Of a DNA stretch of 64,000 bases, positions 32,640 through 46,560 are shown piece by piece. Made by a program: the position numbers and the translations under genes. The stretch comes from Limnanthes douglasii subsp. nivea (lineage: Eukaryota > Streptophyta > Magnoliopsida > Brassicales > Limnanthaceae). The stretch spans positions 59,292,742-59,356,741 of the forward strand of contig JAUPFV010000005.1 in NCBI GenBank assembly GCA_036936605.1. Reading direction: 5' to 3'. Below the pieces are notes generated by a model, which saw only the letters and a list, made by a program, of their open reading frames with translations, searched no databases and had not been told where the DNA came from. Position 1 is the stretch's first letter; each line of letters opens with the position of its first letter.

Positions 32640-35530
32640 GGGCTGTCATGCCTTGTAAGACCATATCCAACAGTTGGTGGATGATGCAGAACTCTTGGAA
32701 TTCATGAAGAGAAGAAACATAAAGATTCAAGATGCTCTCTAGTCATCCGAGAGCCCCTGCCGATACAAGATAGATAGAGACAACATATGGTAGGGGAGCC
32801 ACGTGCCCTCGACAATAACATAATTATCAAAATCTCGAATGACGAATACTTAGATCCATACCTCAACCGAGAAATGATTGGAGTTATTGCTAGCGATGAT
32901 ATCTTTTATGGAATCTCACACAAATTCAGGAAGCAACATGTGGCCGACCTTGAAACGCAGTATGAGGGGCACACATCACCACACATTAACCATAACTCAT
33001 ATCATATATTGGGGTTTACTGATAATGACTTGAGTGGCGAAGTAGCCCCACAAAGCGATCTTGTGCTAATTACGATCAAACTTGTTGGGGTAACTATTAA
33101 TTTCATGATCAATACATGAAGCTCGACCAACATCTTATATAAAAGCACGTATGAATAGATAAGGGGCGGATCAGTTTAGTTCTGTCGTAAAGGATTTTTA
33201 CTAGTTTTACAGGAGATGACTTCAAAGTTCTATGCAAGTTATTGTTAGATGTCTTCCTCGACAAATAGGACTACATTGAGAGAAAAAAATGTACATGCCT
33301 GTTTATGATAATCAACATCATATCTTCCTACAGCAACATCTCGGACCAATAATGGTCAGACTAGATACACGTTGTTGTATCAAAGCAGACTAAATAGAAC
33401 TATCCAACTTGGCACCCATGACTTTTTCGCTGATCACACTTTAAATCTTAAGAGGCATATTTACCGTATTAAACATATTCATCTCTTGCTCTTCAAACAT
33501 ATACCAATATTTTTTCCAAGTTTTATGAGGAACATGAAAATTCCAATGGATCTCAACGTGTCAAGAGGCTTCCACCAATATTAGAAAATTACCCGCTTCC
33601 CCATATATACTAACGAATTCCAAACCAGGGTAAATGTTATATATATATAGGTCACAGTCTCATAGTATACCGTCAATGATGTATTAATCTGAGAGGATGA
33701 AAGAAAATCCCAAACAGTATACTATATAAGCAAGTCATTACTCGATACGGAAATTAGATACATGTAGTTAGAGAAACCGACACTCATTCTGGTGGTAGCA
33801 GCATGAAAAATGTGCCTAAATTTACGGGTTCATGCAATCATTATCGAATGTTTCTCCCATATGTAACGTGCTACATAAAAAGACATTTCAAGAATAATTA
33901 CCATGTGATTCGTCAAACTAACAGACTACAACATTAAATTTGAACCATAAATAATGATCAAACTTCAAACAATCATATATTTTTTTAATCAAGTTCCAAA
34001 CATAGAGACTAGTCCATACAGATGATGAGCTAAAATACAAAGTCTGGGAGGAAGAAAAAAATATGACAGATGAATACATGTCTAATTAATCTTACCAACG
34101 ATGGATATCCTAAAACTGTTAAATCAAGCTCGGCTTTGCAAGTAACAACAAAATCGAAGATGAGGCAACAATTTTCGGGATCTAGTTTGTAAAGGTTTTT
34201 TGCCGCTAAAAATACATCTCTATTGGTTTTTCATCAATCTTTAGACATTGTTACAAGTAAAAACAACATGAACATCCGATATTTAAAAGAATTTTGGCGC
34301 TAGGTAAAGCTATTCGAAAATGTCACATTCAAAAACATATCAAGAGAATAGGATAAAATCGTGAACGCAATGGCATCTTCGACTTTCATAAGGAAATAAC
34401 TTAACATCATCATTCAAGAAAAACCTTACATCAACCTACAAAATAAATTTCTCGCTAAAGTCTGGACAAATGGAATGCTGGTAATAGAAGATGAAGATCA
34501 GATATATGACTAACGCTCTCTCATCATCCAGTAACTCACATAAGCTATTCTCCCAAAAGGAATGACACAATCCTAAAAAACCAAGACCCAATTCACAAGA
34601 TTCACTTGAATCACCGACACACTATACCAATGAAGTTTCACACGACCACTACTTTTGTGATAAGGAAGTGCACATTACGGGCACACAACATATAAAATGA
34701 TAATCATATTATAAGGATATTATTAGCCCACAATAGCGCAAGATTGGAAAATAAAGGTAAAACACTGCAAAAACGTTCAAAACTTCTCTAACTCAACTAA
34801 TATAATAATGATCCTATTATAAACCATATATTAAGTCATACCTTTCAATCGATGGGGACTCAATACCGTTGGGCCACTCCCATTGGAAAAATTAGGAATG
34901 AAGTATCTATTAATACCAACTGACTACTTCTCTGAATGGGTCGAAGCACAACCAGTAACAAATATCACGACCAAAGAAGTAATCAATTTCACCAACTCCA
35001 AAATATGTTCTAGATATGGGTTGTCACAAGTCATCACCACCGATAGTAGAACGTACTTCCAGAATGATAACATCGCAAGATTCTGTGCAACCTGTGGGAT
35101 CATGTAAAATTTATCCTCACAATTTCTCCAAGAAAATGACCAAGTAAAGGTCACAAACCGTATAATTCTGGCTGGCCTAAAAATATCACTCACATTAGTG
35201 GTAGGTTGATCCCGGTGAAAGGTTGCGAAGATGATAGATCTTTTAACAGCGAGATGATCAGGCTGTTTATAAGAATTTTTATGGTCATACCAAACTATCT
35301 CAAGGCTAGCCACCTCGGAAACCCCTTTTGCACTAGTATATGAAATTAAAGCGGCGGTCTTAGCCAAAGGTCAACTATATTTTTACGGGATCAACACGTA
35401 TGATAAAATAAACTTTGCAGCTAGAATCACGAAGCTGGATGCGATCGAATAAAAGAAATTCAAAGCCTGTCTGAACATTACAAAGATCTCGTGAGGCATA
35501 TTGGACCAATGTAAAGCTAAAATTGAGCCA
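32640..35530 (+). pseudogene. Tat-2: decayed gypsy gag-pol
   Basis: Remnants in gypsy order on the + strand: a broken zinc knuckle with DHIQQLVDDAELLEFMKRRN (near 32650-32720); a Gag-protease linker ending ILGFTDNDLSGEVAP (32787-33119) where the protease active-site region reads FMINT; RNase H start with EDERKSQTVYYISKSLLDTE (near 33680-33760); integrase core YLLIPTDYFSEWVEAQPVT and VITTDSRTYFQNDNIARFC (34883-35107, with Ser for the expected Asn next to the second Asp); and the LATSETPFALVYEIKAAVL segment (near 35300). Stops are frequent and RT itself is barely recognisable. LTRs could not be located. Confidence 0.65.
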
Positions 35531-35799
35531 TGAGAGGAATATGGGACCAACACAAAGCTTTGGCCAAACACTTCCTAGCTGTCGCGAGGCATCACGAACC
35601 TTTGGATGACCACTTCCCAATTTTTTTGAGCCTTCATTACATCATATTGTATCTCCTATTGAATATGCTCGGATTCCTTGGTTTTTCCCTACAAATCCAA
35701 CCACAATGTTTCCACAATAGCATGACTTTACTGATAATACAATTATAATTTTTCTATTTCTTCTTTCTCAACTTGCAACATATTCTTCAAGCGCACATC

Positions 35800-38300
35800 T
35801 TGACCAAATAGCTCAACTACACCTTCCACTAGATAATGGAGTTCATTTACAAGTCTGGCCGAAACTATACATTGGTGATGTTACAAAGGTAGTGTATTCC
35901 AATGCTCTGCATCGACTTTAACCATAAATTCAACACCAATAAAGATAAAAAATTCTTAACTTAGATTTACCTAAACCTCAACCTTAGTTATCTTATCACC
36001 TACTTATTAGGTATCAAGTCCACAAAAAATCCCTTTTGCTAGCTTCAAATGCATACCGACTAACAAGTTCTGAAATCTACTCCAAATTAAATATGGCGGA
36101 CCCGACAACACCACCAATAGGAGAAGTATCTATACATCTCGACATGACCATCAACTCTTGGGCAACACTTTCATTTTAAACTAGAGAAACTTCACGATGT
36201 TGGCTTGCAGCCTCTACACTATCGTGACCTGCACCCCTATGACTTTTGGGCTTAGAAGGTCCCTCAAGATCCATCATTTTCCTCCTCTTCTCCAATATCA
36301 CATTTATCTTGCATTCCGCCTTCCTTGTGACCCATGTAGCCTTATGGCCTCTCATAGTTTAGAAATAGAGTATCGACATAAAATCACATGCAACCCATTG
36401 CCCAAAAGGATTGTGACATTCTTCGTCCTTCGGGATCCTCCATCATCAATCATTACCCCATTAGTAGGCACCGCTGATACATCATTTATAAAGAAGGACA
36501 TATCATCAACCATTAGAGTTACTCGCATAGTTTTTTCTTTGAAAATAGATAATATATTTACATATGGATCCTTACGTTGTTATATTCCATTTAGGATTAA
36601 AAATATGCGTAATCATACCTACTTTTTTACATATCTCTCGTTATTTGGGAGCCTTATTTTTGGGCTTATTTTAGATCTCTATTAAATCGAGAAATAGATT
36701 TGATTGCCCATCGTTTTACTTTTGCTATAATATCAATATATAAGACATCCTCCAGATAATTCATATCAAAACAATTGGATGTTCGAACATGTCCTAATAT
36801 TTTGTTCATGATCGTGGGGTCGGCTTCCGCACTTACCCTTTTTGAAGTAACAAGTACCTCAGCGACTTTGGGCTTCAATTTTTTCCGACACCCTTCATCT
36901 CAACGCAGACCAATGGTTTACCTCACCAAACTTACCCTTATTAGTTCTATGAGGGTCTTTTGGATGCTTAAACGCAGATGTCATAAAAAATTTAGTTTTA
37001 ACCACACTACTTCCTACTCCATCGCCATCCTATGGCTGTCCTATTTTATCCTGTGAATTCTAAAACCGACTAACACATTTATTTTCTGTTGCAGGGAACA
37101 CCTAGAAACAACATATGCCCTAATGGAAGGCCCTTCCGCTTTCCTAGACCATCTACTAGCTCTTACCATTAATAATTTATTCGAAGGTGTTTTCCGTTCT
37201 GGTGTTTCATTCTCAAACCAAATTTCATGCACAAAAAATCTACTATGATCATCTGTATTAGACCAGAAACCACCAGTGAACAAATTCTCTAGCACCAATA
37301 GTTTTTGGTATAAATATCAAAATTCTATAGCTTTTCTTTTTAGCCTCACATAATGCTTCTGCGCCTCAAGAGTTCACATAACTGAAAAACAACATGAGAC
37401 TATAAATAATAAAAAGTTAGATAAATTTAAATGAATCAAGAACTAATATAGTGATAATGAGAAATACTTAACATGTCACCTAAAAACACGGGCCAGCGTT
37501 GCCTCTCGACTTTCACATCTGTCTCCCACGTACGGAAACAAATATAATATATTAGGTTCATGTTTGTTATAATATGGAAATTCAATCACAAATCTTACCC
37601 CCTTTAGTCATGGTGAATATAGACATGGCAAATCAAATCATTTAGTAATCGTGTTCATCACAAATAAGTGAAACACACTAGACTTATTGTAAATACGGTA
37701 AGATAAAATTATTGTTACACAAAGGAAATTCTAGAAGTTGGTCATCAATTGGCTTAGACACAACTGATTCATCTAAAAACTTTTGAATAGGTTTGACCCT
37801 AAAGGAAGCCGAAGCATGTGGTCAAGATTATAAGTAAAAAATATGCTCTTGCCATAAAAAGGCATCAAGTGATGTTTTCTCTAGACGAGGGAAACGAACA
37901 TGAACCGCGGGTGGAATGACCCACTCCAACCTCTGTCTCGCTATTTTTTATGGCAAAAATACTTATACTTCATTTGGTATACCGCATATGCATTGTGATG
38001 TTCCAAATTATTATTTAAAATATCTACATAAAATATGTATCGCCGTTGGGAGGACTTGCCACAACCTTTGGTATATGAAATGATAAAATTGGTGGAACTA
38101 TCGACCTGAAAAAGGACTCGTGCTCGGGCTCATATGCTAGATTTACCTACATGGGCATATCATTTGACCTGATCGGAGAAGGGCTGCCATGGATATCACT
38201 ATTCGACTTAACTATTTCATGGTGATCGATCGTCTTGGGTGTGATGAATTATTCTTTCAAGGAATCAGTTTATTAGAGTAAATAAGTAAACTGAAAGGGA
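35800..38300 (-). pseudogene. Tat-2 antisense gene remnant (opposite to gag-pol)
   Basis: The minus strand at about 37700-37960 encodes RLEWVIPPAVHVRFPR and, further on, SASFRVKPIQKFLDE, with stops between. It resembles the start of the conserved domain of the Tat-1 and Tat-3 antisense genes (compare RTKWVIPENVKVRIP at 61160). Open frames at 37041-37298 and 36666-36878 (minus) may be later parts of it but show no recognisable domain. The position, downstream of a + strand integrase and on the opposite strand, is the same as in the other two elements. Strongly decayed; extent uncertain. Confidence 0.45.
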
Positions 38301-41031
38301 AAATAAAGCAAATCTTTTGGTATATCTCATAGTACCTATGATAAAGTCTCGAATCAAACAGGTTTTGTTAAAATATATATGGCTCTTCAAATCTTAGAAA
38401 CAATTTACGGCAATTATCGTTTTGTATTAATACATAGAGGATAGTGAATATTTTTAGCTGGAATGTTAAAATTACTTCCTTTTAAGCTTTACTTTAATTA
38501 AAATCCAAATTAATGGTGATTTGAATCCTTAATTTTGGTACAAAAAATAAATTTGACAGTAAAGTAACAATTTCAAATTAATTATATATGTTATTCGATC
38601 AATATGGAAGATGAGAAATCATCAAGTTTCATATATAAAGTGTGAGCATCATCAAATTTTCGAATATATGAGGAATACACAAGACACAACCTATTATACA
38701 AATGATGAAGAAAGTTAGGTTGCACTCTTTTTCATCATGTCCACATTTGGGATATGCTCGGTTGAACAAAAAACCTCTTGGCGAAAGGCCCGCAACACGT
38801 CTAAGTTATGACGACATCTTTCAGTAACACAAAAGCCTCGACTGAAACAATACATCAAGTTCAACGATAAGCAAGCCTCCTGAAACAACCTTTTCTTCTA
38901 GGCAAGGTCTGTGCAATTGAAGTTTTTCATTTGAGTTTCTAAAATACTTAGAGAGCTACACAAGCTAACATTTTTTTTCTGATACTTTTTGTTAGGGTTT
39001 TGATTGGCTACTAGAAGTTATAAATACTTCCAAGGTATATTATTTTCATAACGAATTTGAAGATAGAGAGGGTTATTTTATATGACAAGTCCTTTAAGAT
39101 ATTATGAGAAATTCCAAAACAATCAAGCTATATGAAGAAAGGGCCCAAACAAACGGATTTTAACAAAATACACTATTAACAAATTTGTCCTTTTTTCAAC
39201 ACGCTCGCAAGGATTATGAAAACTACTAATAAGTCTAAAATTTGTTCATAAATAATTATCAGATCTAGATAGCTCCAAAACCCATATGATCAAGCTTTGT
39301 TCTTTAAACAAGCTCAACATGAAACATATCTCTCAAATTATCGTGCGAAAGCATGATTCTCACCATTTTTTATCGTATAAAAGCATTAATAAATGTAAAT
39401 TATATTCTTAATTGCAACTTAATATATAGATACTTATTAATAAATACGAGTTACCTTCTTTCAATAAAATCCCAAATACATATTTGACTCAAAACTCTTA
39501 TACATGAATCAACTATACTATTTACATATTATTTGTGTACTAAATATATTATCTCCAACCTTCAGATTTATCCTAACTAGAGTTTGTATTGTCACCATTT
39601 ATGCTAATAACATCCCAAGTGGACTTTAAAATTGAGGCGAATATTCATCCAGATTATATGTTTTATCTCATCCAATACCATTAAGAGTAATCTTAATTTC
39701 TACTTTGGTACTGTCTAAACACATAAATTGTCGTTGTTCTTCTCTTATTTAAAGACCATATCCAAAAACACAATTATTCATTAGTTAGTTATCGACTCAT
39801 GTTTCTAGCAAAATTTTAAAATAGCTACAAAATGGACTACAACTTAGACTTCCAAAATGTACATAGTTCTATTATGTAAGGACATCATTCAAATAGAATT
39901 GCTTTATGCAATATGAATACATAAAAAAAATCAATGTGTTTATTAATTTTTATCAAATACTCACAATTTTTATTTAACAAATAAACATTTTTATACTAAA
40001 AATATCATTTACTTCTTTAGAAATTTTCATCTAAAACTAAAAACGCAACAAATTATAATAAAAAAATATTGAAATAAAAAATTTGGAAAAAATACTATGT
40101 TTAAATTTTTCTATATGTATTTGACATTAGCTATCCAACCACATTCAAATCTACCGGTTCAAAATGAATATAAAATAGTGAAATCTATATATTCCATACC
40201 TATTAAAATTATTAGGTTAATTCTCGATTAAATGTAACTAAATGTAACTAAAATACGTTAATTAAATGGACTAAATTCAAATATAAATATATGTTAAAAT
40301 CTCTATATAGAGGGGATCGAATCTCGTTTATTGTTAATTGTTAATTGTGTTATTAAGTTAGACAAATTTTTGACGGGTTTTTATTGGACTTTGACCACAC
40401 CACTTGAGCCCATCCAGAAATGAAACTATCAATATTAATTATTATTCGGAGTGAAAATCTGACATGGACCAAAAGAGAAACATGAACAAAAAGTGGGAAC
40501 CAATAACATGACTTTATCGTGACGTTCGAAAAATATGTTTTCCCGAAACTCACATGAATTTATGTTATTGTGTACATTCCCCGGTTAGAGGGATAGATGC
40601 ATTTATTTATTTATGTTATCTTCTTTTAATATAATATGGCTAGTGAATTACACGTGTAAAAACCTTGTGTACTCACAATTACGCTTCTTTAAACTTCTTT
40701 CTCATATATCCCATGTCTTTTCGTGTTTCCATGATGCTTTGTTATGCTATAATGGAGATGGAGATGTACAACTTATTTCGTGTCCCTTTGATCAATCTGA
40801 ACTCATCTCACCAAACTCTGTGTTCATTAGTTATTATCTTTGTGTTTGCTTCTTTAGGTTTACTACTAAAAACTAAAATAGTTACCGTTTTAAGCCATAG
40901 GATTACCTTTTTAAAGGCATATATGACTGAAATTAAAATAAATGCCTTCTTTAGGTCTACTTCATTTGATTATGCTTCGTAGAATCGTAGCATTGTACAT
41001 GGAAAAATGGTAGACAGGAACAAGAGAAAGT
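38301..41031. other. no gene seen
   Basis: Very AT-rich sequence with many stops on both strands. Short repeats such as taaatgtaac twice near 40227 and ttgttaat twice near 40330 are present. A TATA-like tataaatactt at 39015 on the + strand may mark a decayed LTR of Tat-2. Nothing else can be supported. Confidence 0.4.
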
Positions 41032-41397
41032 TGTTGGGAAAGGGTTGAGTAATACTTTACAGCTTACCGTTTGTTGGTACAATTTTGTATTATTAATAGT
41101 GTATTTTCGTGTTTAAATATATCATAGGTTATATTTTTTTTTAGTTTTTTGTATACGAGCCTATTAGGCTTATTAGATAACAAGTCTATTTATTATTTAT
41201 AAATAGATTAGTATGATCATACAATAGTGAATCTGATAATCCATAATATTTTTTATCATATTGAAACACTTTTTTCTTACGGCATCCGTGAACGTCGACA
41301 TTTTTCGAACCACATTACATTATGTGATTTTTTTTCATGCTTTTTATTTTGTTCTTTGCTTGAGTATTTGTGATATATTGCAAAGTGAATCCTAACA
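41032..41397 (+). repeat. copia-4 5' LTR
   Basis: Matches the 3' LTR in blocks such as tctatttatt(a/c)tttataaatagatta, gaacactttt and tttgtgatatattgcaaagtgaat. The TATA-like tataaataga is conserved in both. Confidence 0.85.
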
Positions 41398-41420
41398 AAT
41401 TGGTATTATAGCTTTGGGCA

Positions 41421-42430
41421 GTGAAATTAGCTTTTGTAATTAGGGTTTCAATGTCGTCTACATCAACGAAATACAAGATTGAAAGATTTGATGGGGGATC
41501 GAGCTTTGCGTTGTGGAAGATTAAGCTGAAATCTTCATTGATACTGCAAGGATTGTGGAAGGCTCTGGAGAATAAGTTGCTAGAAAAGATGAAAGAGAGA
41601 AGCAAAATCTTCAAGAAAGGGCTTTATGCTGGATTCTAATGAGTGTGGAAGACAACATTCTTCACAAGATTAGTGGTGAGAAGACTACTGCATGTGTATA
41701 GAAAAACTTGGGAGAACTTTTCTCAGAGAAATTAGCGGTGAACCGGTTATACTTAAAGAATCGCTTGTACGATTTCAGATTGAAAGAATGCATGTCCATA
41801 ACTGAACACTTTGATAATTTTAAATCAATATATTATGGACTTGGAGAACATTGATATCATCATTGAAAATGAAGATCAATATTAGTTTATCTTGAGATCG
41901 TTGCCAGCTCCCTATAAAAAATTCATGGAAATGATAATGTATGGTAATGATAAGTTGTCGCTAGCACATGTCAAAGGGGCACTAAAATCAAAAGAGTTGA
42001 GACAATTACAACAAGATAATCAGGCGGAAATGAAAGGTCTTATGACTAGGGGAACATTTATAAGCAATGCGAGTTCTTCAAACAAGAAGATCTAGAGGTC
42101 CAACAAGAGTCAAGAACTTAATTTGTTATGAATCCGTTGAAGAGTGTCATTACAAGAGATATTGTCCGAAACTGAAAGGTAAGAAGGGAACTCAAGAGGA
42201 AAAAGGAACAAACCTTGCTGAAGGTGTGAACAACTCCGACGATAATGAAAACAGTGATAAAGTAGATGGTTTTATATTGGCGCTACATATTACATGTGTC
42301 AGTTCAAAAAATAATCTGAAACTTACAAGCCAATTGCAGAGAACTGTCTATTTAGGTAACAATCATTCGTTACATGTTGGTGGTATTGGTAACATCAGAA
42401 CCTATTTTATTATGGAGTTGTTAGAATCAT
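41421..42430 (+). pseudogene. copia-4 gag
   Basis: Starts near 41450 with KYKIERFDGGSSFALWKIKL, the usual start of copia capsid proteins, then LRSLPAPYKKFMEMIMYGND and LAHVKGALKSKELRQ (41892-42095), and a degenerate zinc knuckle (ECHYKRYCPKLKGKKG, 42140-42190) lacking the usual Gly and His spacing. Two frame breaks occur between 41640 and 41890 and one near 42100. Not translatable as a whole. Confidence 0.75.
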
Positions 42431-43005
42431 GACGTGCTGACATGTTTCAGGGTTAAAGAGAAACATGATATATCTTGGGACGCTAGACTCTTGGGGTTAC
42501 AAGTATTATGCAGACGATGGTGTAATCAAAGTGACAAAGGGCTCAATGATGTGTATGAAAGGCAGTTTGCAGAAGGGGCTTTGCATTATAGGGTAGTGTT
42601 GTTATAAGTTGTGACATTATCGTCTCAATCATTAGAGAGTATATAGCCAAAGTAGGCAAGATCAAAATAAGTTGTGACATTGTCGTCTCAGTCACATGAG
42701 TGAAGCAAGATTAGTTTTTTTGAGAAAGAAAGATTTGTTGAAAGGGTATAAAGCAGAATCATCGGGATTTTGTTAAAATTGTGCGATTAGTATAACAAAC
42801 TAGAGTCAGATTCTGCAAGTTGGTTTTACGAAAGACTAAAGGGAAAATGGATTACATTCACTCATATCTTTGGGGCCCGAATATAATTCTATAGAAGAGC
42901 GGAGACGTATACTATATAAGTTTGATCGATGATTATTTAAGGATGGTGTGGGTTTACTTTCTAAAAATTAAAGATGAGGCATATTCATCGTTTGTCAAAT
43001 AAAAT

Positions 43006-43400
43006 ATGATGATCGAGAAGCAGACATCAAGAAAGATCAAGCGTCTTAGGACAGATAATTGGTTAGAATTTTACAGTCATGAGTTTAACGAGTTCTGCAA
43101 ACTTGAGAGAATAGTGCGTCATCGCACTTATTCACCACAACAGAATGGGGTCACAAAAAGAATGAACAAAACATTTTGTGAAAATACACGAACCATGCTC
43201 TCGTATTTCGGTATAGAAAATGAATTTTGTACTGAAGTTTACCAATATAACGTGTTACTTGGTGAATCGGTCTTCATCAATGATTATTGATTGTAAAACT
43301 TCTTTTGATATTTGGTATGGATTGTTAGTTGATTACGAATAGTTAAGGGTGTTCGGTTGTCCTGTGTATGCTCATGTGAGATATGGTAAACTTGAGCCGA
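43006..43400 (+). pseudogene. copia-4 integrase
   Basis: The core reads IKRLRTDNWLEFYSHEFNEFCK, where the usual Asp-Asn-Gly-Gly-Glu pattern has become Asp-Asn-Trp-Leu-Glu, then HRTYSPQQNGVTKRMNKTF with Lys for the catalytic Glu in the usual A-E-R-x-N motif. A later LRVFGCPVYAHVRYG fragment is near 43345. The zinc-binding part before it is decayed. Confidence 0.75.
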
Positions 43401-43949
43401 TGTCAAATTGATGCATATTTCTAGGATATACTACTAGAGTAAATGGATATAGTTTATGGTATAACTCTCCAAAGTTTCCAGGTTTTCTCATCAGTAGGGA
43501 GACGAATTTTAACAAGTTTGCTTTGCTAGACAACGAGAATAAAGTATGAGAAATACTCAAATCAGGATCGATTGTGTGTAAACAAGTAGAGTTTGAAGTA
43601 GAATAAATTCCTAGCAGGTCCAATAATTTGAGTGGTTCTGAGATGGATCCGGAATCAAGAGGTGATGCGTTAGCATCAGATGATAGTGACGATTATACAC
43701 GCGAACCAGAACAACAACCTTATAGCATATCATTAGGCAGAGAAAGAAGAGAGATTAGACTACCAAAAGGTTATGCAACTCTAGTTGCATATACTTTGTC
43801 AGTTACAAAAGCAGTCGAGATACAAGAACCTAGTAACTATAGAGATGCTATAGCGAGTTCAGAGGCATATTTATGTATTGGTTGTACAGGGAAATATATT
43901 GAATCTCTTCATAATAATAATAAATGAAAGCTAGTTGACTTGCCTAAAG

Positions 43950-45260
43950 GATAGAAGGTAGTAGGCAAAAAATAGGTTCAACAAAAAGGAAGGAAATCCA
44001 ATGGTTGATGAACCTCAATGCCAGAATGTATTGGTCGCTAAAGGTTTTACTCAAAAGAAAATAATCGACTTCAATGGAGTATTTTCTTTAGCGGTGATAC
44101 ATAGTTCGATTCAAGTTTTGTTAGCTATAGTAGTTTTGCAAGATTTATAACTTGAGAAGTTGGATGTGAAGACTGCGTTTCTACATAGTAATTTGGAAGA
44201 GCAAATCTATATGAGACAACCAAAGGGATTTATCAAACGTAATATGAAGGACAAGGTTTGTCTGGTGTAAAATTCACTGTATGGTTTGAAGCAGTCACCT
44301 ATGCAATGGTACAAATGTTTTGATATATTCATGGTGTCAAAAGGGTTCACGAGGAGTCCATATGACAGTCGTGTGTATCATCAAAAGATGTCAGATGATT
44401 CTTATGTTTACTTGTTGTTGTATGTAGATGATATGCTTATTGCTACTTGTAGTAAGTCACACATTGTGCAGATAAAGAAGTAGTTTAGTGGCAAGTTTGA
44501 GATAAATGATATGGGTAGATCAAATAATATTCTTGGTATAGAGATTATCAGTAACATACATGTGGGATCATTACACTCATCTCACGAAGTTATATTGAGA
44601 AAGTGCAAAAAACGATTCAACACGTTTGATGTTAAGGTAGTTTGCATCCCGTTTGCTACTTATTTCAAGTTGTATGTAGCAGGATTGGCCAATGAAGATG
44701 TTGAGTTGGAACAAAGGTCAAAGTTTCAATATTTAAGTGCAGATAGTAGTATCATATATGATATGGTATGCACACGTTCTCATATTTAACATGCGATTAG
44801 TGTAGTGAGAAAGTATATGAGATGTCCTGGGAAAGAACATTGGGAGGTAATGAAATGGATACTTTGGTTTCACTAATGCGAGTGTTGACTTAATTTTCAA
44901 CAAGATTGATACTGGTGGATCATTGAATGATATTTCTAGTTTAATGATTGGTTTTGTTGACTCTGATTTTGCTGGTGATATGGATAAAATGAGATCTCTC
45001 ATAAGATATGTATTTACTCTAGCTGGGAGTGCGATCAGTTAGAAAACACAATTGTAAGCTATTGTAGCTTTGTATAAATAGAAACAAAGTACATGGCGCT
45101 AACGGAAGCAATTAAATAGGCAATATGGTTGCAAGATTTGGTAGCATATTTGAGCTTGGATAGGATTAGTACAAAAGGTTTTTGTGACAGTTGAAGCGCC
45201 ATACACCTCACAAGAAACTATAAGTACCACGAGCATAAAAAGCACATAAATGTCATGTAT
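43950..45260 (+). pseudogene. copia-4 reverse transcriptase and RNase H
   Basis: RT segments: VKTAFLHSNLEEQIYMRQPKG (44165-44230), NSLYGLKQSPMQWYKCFD (44273-44326), YDSRVYHQKM and [13 protein letters not shown] (catalytic Asp pair near 44427-44432). Then GRSNNILGIEI (44511 on) and the end of RT. RNase H remnants at about 44930-45110 show GFVDSDFAGDMDK and a later TKYMALTEA. At least five stops or shifts. Confidence 0.78.
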
Positions 45261-45495
45261 CATTTTGTTTTTGATATAATATCAAAGGGAATTTTCGGTA
45301 TCAATAAAGTGTCTACACACGATAATCCAGCAGATATAATGACCAAGGCAGTATCAGTTCGAAATTTTAAGGAGTCCTAAACTGGATTGCTGTTCACAAC
45401 ATCAAGTGAATGCCTTCATGGCATTTGGTGAGTCAGAAGAAGAGAAGTTTCTTTGTTGATAATTAACAAAGGATATTCTCCTCGATGGGAGGATT

Positions 45496-45861
45496 TGTTG
45501 AGAATGAGTCAAATAATGTCTTGACAGTGTACCTATCCGCTGGTACAGTATTGTGCCATTGAGAGTGTACTTTTGTGCTTAAATATATTATGCATTATAC
45601 TTTCTAATCTTGTGTATATGAGTCCATTGAGTCCATTATCGAGTGAGTCTATTTATTCTTTATAAATAGATTATTAGGACTACACAAAAGTGTATCTCAC
45701 AATATGTAATATTTTCTATCATAGTGGAACACTTTTCTATAACGACACCCGTTGAAGTAGATATCTGTCGAACCATGTTAAATCTTGTGTTCTTTTTTTC
45801 ATGTCTTTTATTTTATTATGTGTTTCATCATTTGTGATACATTGCAAAGCGAATCAAAACA
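45496..45861 (+). repeat. copia-4 3' LTR
   Basis: Same length as the 5' copy, ends AATCAAAACA. Diverged by many substitutions. Confidence 0.85.
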
Positions 45862-46139
45862 TAGGTTTTATAAGATTAGATTGTTGTGAAAAAAGTATTT
45901 TTAGAGATGGAAAATGTACATAGATGAAATATTAGAATGATGACATTTTTAACGGTAACAGAAATTTGATATCTCCATATTTAGAATGCTTATTTAATGT
46001 TGCATAGTTTTAGATAGAAATATATAAAGGTTTAGTTTTAAGATATTTTAACTATATGGATACTTTTAATTAAATATTGATATTTGAATATTTTTTTATA
46101 TTATCAATAGAAAAATAAGGAAAGAATATTATTTTTGAA

Positions 46140-46560
46140 TGAAACATCGAGTTAAATTTGATAGGGTCGGATAATTTTAGAATGACATTGTTGTATGAAC
46201 TGGAGGGGCAATTCGGGTATATCTTAGACCCTGCAAATCAAGAACAGTCCGACCAGTTAATACATGACTCAACTGTGTGCTAATATTATTTGAGGTTTCA
46301 GCTTTAAAGATTAAACCGGATCTAGGGTCCGACCCGTAAGGCCCATGGGTCACAAAATTAGTATAAATACCCCAACCAACTTAATTAAAGAGGTGTGACA
46401 TTTTCTAAAATCATTAAATACAAACATACACCTTCTTTATCTCACTACTCAGTACGCATAAAATAAGATTCAACTTACAAACTCCCTAAAATACCCTCTA
46501 ACCATAAATCATCCACACAAAAAAATAAAAAATTAAACCATTAAATAAATTAAAATATAA
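46140..46560 (+). repeat. possible solo LTR or LTR fragment of a Tat-like element
   Basis: It contains gacccgtaaggcccatgggt followed by a TATA box tataaata (46362-46369) and ccccaaccaactt. The minus strand at about 59640-59710, in the LTR-like part of Tat-3, has a similar order: gacccg, aggcccat, gggtataaatacc, gaaccacctt. Borders and target duplication were not found. Confidence 0.35.

Larger units (their letters stand above)
41032..45861 (+). mobile_element. copia-4: full-length but dead copia element
   Basis: Two LTRs of 366 bp each (41032-41397 and 45496-45861) start TGTTG(A/G)GAA and end TAACA or AAACA. A diverged initiator-Met primer site tggtattatagc (41401-41412, two changes) follows the first, and a purine-rich atgggaggatt precedes the second. 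The interior carries gag to RNase H in copia order with many stops. The 5-bp flanks (aaagt and taggt) agree only at three positions. LTR divergence is considerable, so the insertion is old. Confidence 0.85.

Noticed and set aside
36197..36685. 162-codon + strand ORF
   Set aside because: No recognisable domain; it overlaps the antisense remnant of Tat-2 and is probably its shadow.
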